Shown here: positions 37,801 to 46,100 of the stretch, piece by piece
Layout: every line of letters begins with the position of its first letter
Position numbering within the stretch: position 1 is the first letter of the stretch
Assembly (NCBI RefSeq): GCF_034702125.1
Contig: NC_085866.1
Location: forward strand, 15,121,815 to 15,185,814
DNA length: 64,000 nucleotides
From: Engraulis encrasicolus
Taxonomy: Eukaryota; Chordata; Actinopteri; Clupeiformes; Engraulidae
Direction of reading: 5' to 3'
Notes under the pieces: model-generated
Told to the model about the DNA's origin: nothing
The model's input: only the letters and a program-made list of their open reading frames with translations
The model's database searches: none
Made by a program: the position numbers and the translations under genes

Positions 37801-40137
37801 GACTACCAATGTTAGCTAATATTGCTCATTACCTCATCTACACAGTTGCCGCTATCCAAAAATATAGCCTACGAGAGCATAATTAAATAGTATTTGAAAG
37901 AGTGAAATTATCACGTTTTCAGTGAAGTGATCAGTGAAGTGGGCGGAATTTGGCGACCTTACTATTATAATTCGCTCACACAAAGTGCATTTCGCACTGT
38001 CATTGTCCAATTTCACAAAATGCCTCCAGGCAAAACTGGCAGCAGACCCAGACATTGCTGAAAAGGTCCTGTACTGCTGCTGCTTTGAGCCTGAAGTGTT
38101 ACCGCTGCTAGATTGCACTGTTTGCTTACTGTTGCTAGGACAACAAATAGACACGCACTTAATTTTTTTTCCCGGTTTCCCGTCATGGCTTTCCCGGGAA
38201 ACGGGAAATTGTTTTGATCAGATTTCCCGGGAATCCCGGGTCCCGGGATTAAACCCTAGTAGCAACCGACCAAAATATGCATTTTGTATGTTTCAATAAG
38301 CACATAGTTTGTAGTGGTTCTTATTTGCATAATCAATATTTAGCCCTTGTGGTTTATGGTTTTCAGAGATCCCCTCTAATAGTCCATTTCAATAGATGGG
38401 TTTGTAACACTATTCACCTGTTTTTTCAGAGACTGAGATCGTGTACAGCTGTGTGGATAGTCAGTAATATCAACCGAGCTGCTTCTGACAAGGTTGCCTG
38501 GGGCATACTCGACACCAACATGGCAGATATGGTACCAGGAGGAGAATGCACCAGCATTGCATTCATCTGCACTAAAACGGATGATTTGCATACACAGTCT
38601 TACATGAGGTTAGAAAAACATTATTAATTTGTACACAAAGTAGAGTCCCTGTGCACAACCACTGTCCAGGTGCTGGTGATGTGCAGTAAAAGTAATCCAA
38701 GTAAAGGACGGATGAATCACCACACACTGGTCTTCTTTGCTGGTAGTTCATTCAACATTAGAACATAAATTATCATTATTATTAATTATCAATTTGTATT
38801 GTACAGTATTCAGTTCCATTAATAACAAGTATGATCACTGTTTGTGACATTAATTACATTTCAATGACTAAATAATGATTACATTCTGCATCTTTAGGGA
38901 AGAGGAACTGGAGGAACTGGGAGAGGAGGATGTACAAGAAGAGGCTCAGCAGTCGACCAGGCCCAACATCCCCAAGGTAAGAGGAAGAAGAATACATGTC
39001 CAATGCTTTATTGGAGTTTATTACGTCACACGAAGTACCTCTGGATTCTGTTTTAAATGATGTCCTTGTTTACTTAGAATTTGAGGCAAAAACGAGGATG
39101 TGTTCTACACAGAAATAACAAAGCCCGAGCTGCAGTGACAAAAAAAGCATATGAGGTATGGCGGTATCTTTCCCATAAAAGCCATTTCTGATATATGTGA
39201 CATCAGTCACATCACTTAAGTGTTTTTGATTGTTTGCTTGCTTGTTTTTTTTTCAGAATTATGACATCCAACTTAAAGTGTTTACTGTGAGTTCACAAGA
39301 GTTTCTCTCAGAGGAATATCTGGATCAAGAAGACACAGGTAAAATGGCAGCAGTATCATCCTGGGATATGGGGGTAATTTAAGTGTAAGAAGCCAGTAAA
39401 AAAACAGGTCAGTTGAGTAGAGTGTACAGAATTCATAATTACATTACATTGCACTTAGCTGACGCTTTCATTTATTCAAAGTGACTTAGAGTTGCTATTA
39501 TTTCAGGGTATTTGTTACAGTCCCTGGAACAATGTGGGGTTAGGTGCATTGCTCAAGGGCACTTCAGCCATGGATGGAGATGTAGGGAGAGATCAGGGGG
39601 GATTCAAACCTGCAACCCCTAGATCAGGGGTCAGGAACCTTTTTGCTGGAGAGAGCCATAAACGCCAATTTTAAAAAAAATAATTTTCACGAGAGCCATA
39701 CCATTTTAAAAAACACTGAATGCAATTAAAAGCATGTATTTCAATTGAGCCCAACAATTTTAGAGTATACTGTCAAGTTATTATTTTTATTGATAACAGG
39801 TAAGTATAGGGTTGCCAACTGTCGACTTCATTATGGCAAGGGTCTGGGAGTCCTCCCCGTGAAAAATGTGTATTTCTTAGATGTAGTTTCCTGCATTTTA
39901 ATGCATTTTAACCTCCCATGCCCTGTTTCAACTCAATATGGAACCTGTACTTTTATTTTTAAATATAGGACGATTCCGTATTTCAAGAGATGGTTGGCAA
40001 CCCTAGATAAGTAAGAGCCATATACAGTTCCCAAAAGAGCCACATGTGGCTCTAGAGCCATAGGTTCCTGACCCCTGCCCTAGATTGTAAGACCAACTCT
40101 CTAACCACTAGTCCACGGCTAAATACTAAATACACTT

Positions 40138-40168
<31 letters not shown>

Positions 40169-43100
40169 TTTTTTCTTTCTTTCTTTCTTTCTTTCTCCAT
40201 TCTAGAGATACCAGGCCTAAGAAAGGCACTGAAGAGTTTCAATGACCAAAATAACAGCAAAGTGGCCTTAAAGTTTTTCTCAAGGGCTAGCGGGATTCTG
40301 CACCTTATTCAAGCCAAAGCAATGGTATATTTCACAAGAACAAGATGTGTGGTACATTTTCTACAAATTTATCCTGAACACGAGGTGACACTCTATGTAC
40401 TATATAACCTGTTTCTTAGAATGAAGACAGATATAAGTTGCTGGTTGAGCTAGGAGCGACACTGGAGGGGGAATTGGGGATTTTGAGAGGGCATCGTTTA
40501 GAAGCATGCTACGATAAACTGGAAAAACAACTCACTGAGGGAGTCCAGAAGGCGAGGGACAGTTGTGATACTATATTAAAGCAACAACTGACTTCACCAG
40601 TAAGTATTTAAGTCACATAATGCTAATAGTATATGAAAAGATGATAGTCACTGATTTATTTATCTGTACCACACTAATTTAAATAAATATATATTTAATC
40701 TTGAAGTCAGGAAACAACCGTGGATTCCATAAGACTGTGTCAGCCTTGTGCAGAAATAAAGGTTACTTCAGGTCCAAAGATGGAGAAACAAGAGACGTAA
40801 ACCAGGCTTTGGCTGACATTGTGCATCAAAGCATTAACACAGAGTTCAATTCCTTATTCCCGTAAGTAAGTTAACTTCATTAAAGTATTGATTGATTGAT
40901 TGATCTATTGACTGACACTTTGTCCATTTAATGTGCACAGAAATCAGGGGGAAACTGGACAATCAGTACAGGAGAAGATCAATGAATTCAGCATCTGCTC
41001 CATCAACGTCAATGAGGACTACAGCAAGCCTGAAGCAATGGATCACATCCTTAACTTCCTTAAATGTGAAGTAAGTTATTCGTATGGTTACATAATTTTC
41101 CATTTCAACCATTTGCTTGAGTAGCCTGTAATAGCTCGAGTCACCTAACCATTATAGCTCTAATCCGGTTACCGCACAAATAGACCAGGCGCGATGCGAT
41201 TCAAGCGACAGAGTGCAGCAGCAAGCGATACGAGCGATTGAAGAGACTAGAGTATGTCCATACAGGCAGAAGGCAAAGCATTCAAGCATTCCCATTGGCT
41301 GTGGTCACTGACCTCTATACAGTCATTGGCTGTCGCGGCTTGTCGCCGAACCGCGTCATAGAAAGTTGAAAGGATTTCAACTTCAAACTGTCGCGCTCAT
41401 CGCGCAAATCGCTCTAGTCTCCCGAATCGCTTTTGTCGCACGACTCAATACAAAGTCAATTACTTCCGTCACTCTCCTCGCTCTTGTCGCGGTAGGTGGG
41501 GTGGTGGTCCGCCATTTTGAATTTCCAAAAATAGCCATTTTTAGCTGCAATATTGACTGTACTTGGGCCATACTAGAAAAAAATAGTGTATTACTTGGTA
41601 AACTTTCATGAAAAGATCAAATTTGGCAATAGGCAGTCCAGTTTCAATGAGCAGCATAGTTGCAGTACCTTTTTTGACCATTTCCTGCACAGTGTAACTT
41701 TAAGCCTTTTTCGTTTAGACAAGAGTCGTCTAGGCCACCCTGCCGTCGTTTAGGCCACCAGAGGTGCCGGTTAGGCCACTGGAGCTGCCGTGTAGGCTAC
41801 TGTAGCTGCCGTTTAGGCCAGCTTTTTATTATTACTGTATATTCGTTGTTATAAGACAGAAATCAGCTCTGTTGGTAAATTGTTTAATAACCAACATGCA
41901 GTAAGTAAACTAGTTAACACATTCAATACCAGCCGTTTTTTGGAATTCAGCCGTAGACTCCCTGCCAATTTCATCATTTTATGTCATTTTTTGAACACCC
42001 ACCGAATATTTTGTCTTCAACCCACAGACACATGTCAGGGCTTCTTCGAAAGCCCAAAGACTCAGCTGTCTGTATATGTTTACAATTTGTTTCTAGCTTG
42101 TTCCATTCCGAAGTTATTTCACTTTAAGCGAGCACTGGTTTAGGTAAAAATAGCGATTTTGGACTGAGATAAAGCCTTTTTTGTCACGGGTGCGCTCTGA
42201 CTCTCCGAGTTTAAATTGTGGGTCTAAATGCATTTTCACGCCCAAAGAACAACTCCAGTGGCTTCCAAGTAAACTATTTTGGTGCAAAAATCACCTGGTC
42301 AGGCAGTTCAGAGCATCTGAAATTCTAGCTGGCTAATGTCACTTGACTGGCAGTTTTCATTCTGTAAAAGTAGACGTGCCAAAGTACTCACCCAAAAGTA
42401 AGTTACTTCCTGCTGTGTTGCATGCTGTTTTTCATTACAACCTTCAATTTTACACCTATCCTGATGGCAGCAAAACTCCTAATCCTTCCATAATATGTTT
42501 AGGAATAGGCTAGCTAGCAAGGCAAGTATGTTTTGATTCGCCAGCCCAGGAAGTAAGTCGAGACGTGACGTGACGTGATCAGGAAGTGGTTTGACTGGCT
42601 ATAATAAAACTCAAATAGGCCTACTGTGTGTAATAAAATGCACAGGTGATGAAATATCCAGATCCTGACTTTGTAGGAGTTTTGACATTTTTGTAGGAGT
42701 TTTGACATTTTTGTAGGTGTTTTCATGATCTATGTCAGTTCTGTTCATCACATTATTACGAAAATCACACAGAATGTGCATTAGAATGTGTAGATTCAGA
42801 ATCCAATAAAAAAAAACGTAAAAACGCAATTTTACGGTTTGGGAGCCAACGCATGGGAGGCAAAACTTATTTTTACGTGACTTGGTAGTGAATGTGTTTT
42901 TTTTTTCATTTAATATCCTAAATGGTGATTTACAAATGCGACATAAATCAGCTCTGCTGGTAAATTATTTAATAACCAATATGCAGTATTTTTGTCTGGA
43001 AAAGTTTATTTTATTTCATTAAATAACCTAAATGGTGATTTACAAATGCATTAAGTTGTGGACATAATCATCCCCATTGCTACATTCTTTAGACTATAAT

Positions 43101-46100
43101 GCAAACATTGTTTTAGATTTAAGAAATGGTGATTCATAAATTCACAAAATTGTGGAAATAATCAATGATTATAGAAGCCTGTTACATTCGCACAGTTTGC
43201 GAGAATTAAAATAGTAATTTAATATAGATAATCACATATACATGTGTTACTTAGTGTGATTGGTGTTTGTGCTCCTCTACTCTGCGCTGTGTTACTGTTT
43301 ACAGATTACATTTTGCCGGGTCAAGGGATTCGGTTCCTCTACGCCACCACTGGATTTTGCCTTGTAGATCTATGCGTTACCGCTGGAGCTGTAGGCTTTC
43401 CGAAATAATTCTGAGCTCTGTTTTCTGATTTCTGTTTAATGCTAAGCGGGCTGGTAGCCCTTATACATTTGTAAAATTGTGGAAATAATTATCCCCATTG
43501 CTCCAACATTTGTTGGAAAACAATGCAATGATTAGGCTATGTAGAAGCCCGTTACATTCGCGCGGTTTGAGAGAATTTAAATAGCCTATGATTTATAAAT
43601 AATCACTGAGCCTATAAATCCTAATGTAATATACCTGTATAACGTTACGTAGTGCAATTGGTGTCTGAGATGCCACTGTCGAATGAATGTTGTGCGCAAA
43701 GCCAGTAGCCTAGGCTATTTACTGATGGAGGATATGTTAATGTAATATAACCTAAACTACTTCGACTTTCAATAACCATCATGATGTTAAAATAATGTTT
43801 CGTGCTCTTTACTAATGACACAAGAATGAAAGGTTTTTGGAACTGAATTCAGAATACACACTTCTTCACAGCATTTGTTGACAAAGCAGGCGCAAATGCG
43901 CGTTCAATCCATTACTGTTATCATGGAAATTAGCCCTTCAGTGCCTGATCATTTACCAACAGAGATAATTTCTGTTTCATAATAACGAATGTACAATAAT
44001 AATAAAAAGCTGGCCTAAACGGTAGCTCAAGTGGCCTAAACGGCAGCTCAAGTGGCCTAACCAGCACCTCTGGTGGCCTAATCGATGGCAAGGTGGCCTA
44101 GACGACTCTTGCCTAAACGAAAAAGGCCTAAACCAGTCACCTCTACCAGTCAACCGGTCACCTCTAATCCACTCACAAGGCAGTGGTCTTGACACAAAGG
44201 AGTTATAACTTGTTAAGTACTCATGACAGTAGCAACCCAATGTAAGTAGGCTGCCAGATGTGAGTGCCCGGATATCCGCCCGAGTATTTACGTCTATTTT
44301 ACCTCAGCTACTCGATTTCGGTCGTGTATTTACGACAGTTTAACCTCAGCTACTTGATTTCGGTCCGATTTGAGTCTGACTGAAGATGGAAGGGACATAG
44401 GTGCCGTGCGTAAAGAGCCCACAGCACATCGCCGTTTCGGCGACACCAGAGAGTTCCTTGATCTCCCAATCAAAAGAATAGGCCCGGTGACCAATAACAT
44501 CAAAATAATACAAAAAATAAAATAAAATGAAATTATAACTTAAAACCGAATTGATTTGGGTGTGAGAATTAAACTGTCTCAACCGGGCACCCAAAGGGCA
44601 TCCATCAGAAGATAACGGCGTGACTTTCTCATTATTTTGTTTTTATTATCCAGGAGGACTGAGCTGAAAATTGCAGCACGTGCGTGAGCAACTGCTCTGA
44701 AGCACGTGCGTGTCTAAGCAAATCATCCTGCCCATTCGCAATGCACAAGACTAATAGCCTAACATATATGCACTGTCACAGACACTGGAATAGCCCGTTT
44801 GGAAGGCATTAAAGTCACGAGTTTAGTCTAAATGTAGCTAGCACTCGGGAAGTTTCTAAGTTTTACTCCTTACATTAGTGAAACATAACATCAGGATATC
44901 CTACAAGTTAAAAGAATATCTGGGCATAGCCTTCTCTACAACAAAGCCAGATTGGTGACTAGAGCCTGCCTAGTACATTTAGACATAGCCTACTCATTTG
45001 ATTGTGCCACGTAGCCTACATTTAAAAGTGTCAGTGCAGAATTAAACTGGGCGCTGAATATAAATATTGGAGCCATTCTCCCTCCGTGTCTATACAGTCA
45101 GAGGCGCGCGCGCACGGTCTTACTATATGAAATTATCTGAAAATATCCTAAGGTCACAACATCAGAGGACCTTCGTGGTGGAGGATACTTGCGGCGGGGG
45201 CCGAGACCGAGGTGTTACGGGACACTCTTAATATCATTGAAGGGACAGACCACGCTCGATACTTTACCCGGTCTAAATGTAGCACTCGAAAAGTTATGCC
45301 GCATATTGTGCAGATTATTTGGTGATGCCAACAACACGCGAAACTAGGCACATTGGAGACTACAGCCTATAATTGAGACATAGCCTATTCATTTGATTGT
45401 GCTACGTAAACTTAAAAGTGTCAGTACAGAATCAAACGGGACGCTGAAATATTGGAGCCAGTAACTTCGTGTCCGTTGGATATTGAGCAGATGTGTGCGT
45501 GCGCACAACTAATTTCTCTCCCATCTCTTTGCTCATCAAGCCTCCGATCTCCAAAAAGACACGGGCACTCAGGATAACTGTTTACACGAGCTGTTTAAAT
45601 AATGTGATGCACGTTCTTCATGACATGGCATGGTTTGGCCACCCTAAATTCAACATGACTGCATTCGCACATATCGTTTAAACATTCAGGATGGAATTGC
45701 CACTCTTAATGTGCAAGTATTGGATATGAAAAAAAGATCCTAAAACGGTCAAAACACCAGAGGACCCGTGGTGGTGTGGTGGATATTTGCGGCAGGGACC
45801 GAGGCCGAGTTGTTACGGTGTCATATTATAGAAGGGACAGTCAGGCGACACAGCGCGACTCACATAGGGTAGCTGTGGTACCGCAAAGCATTCCTGATGG
45901 TGGAAATGAATGCAAATGCATGCAAATACTCGGGCGGATATCCGGGCACTCACATCCGGTAGCCTACTTACATTGGGTTGCTACAAGGCCATGTAAAGGG
46001 GCTCAGCGTAGGCTTACGTAGTTTGCACGGTGCCCATGGCATGCCTGTCTCAAAATCTACACCGTCGTGACAAAATGCTGTTTAACTAAGCTCGCTGTGA

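Larger units (their letters stand above)
36156..38258 (-). mobile_element. 2.1-kb hAT element with exact target duplication
   Basis: The ends are TAGGGTTTAAT and TCCCGGGATTAAACCCTA, with TTCCCGGGAATCCCGGG subterminal palindromes on both sides. The target duplication GTAGCAAC is exact at 36148-36155 and 38259-38266. A minus-strand remnant near the right end encodes a BED-type zinc finger. A roughly 100-bp segment (36489-36590) recurs at 37389-37487 because of an internal duplication, and the first copy is interrupted by other inserts. Confidence 0.88.
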
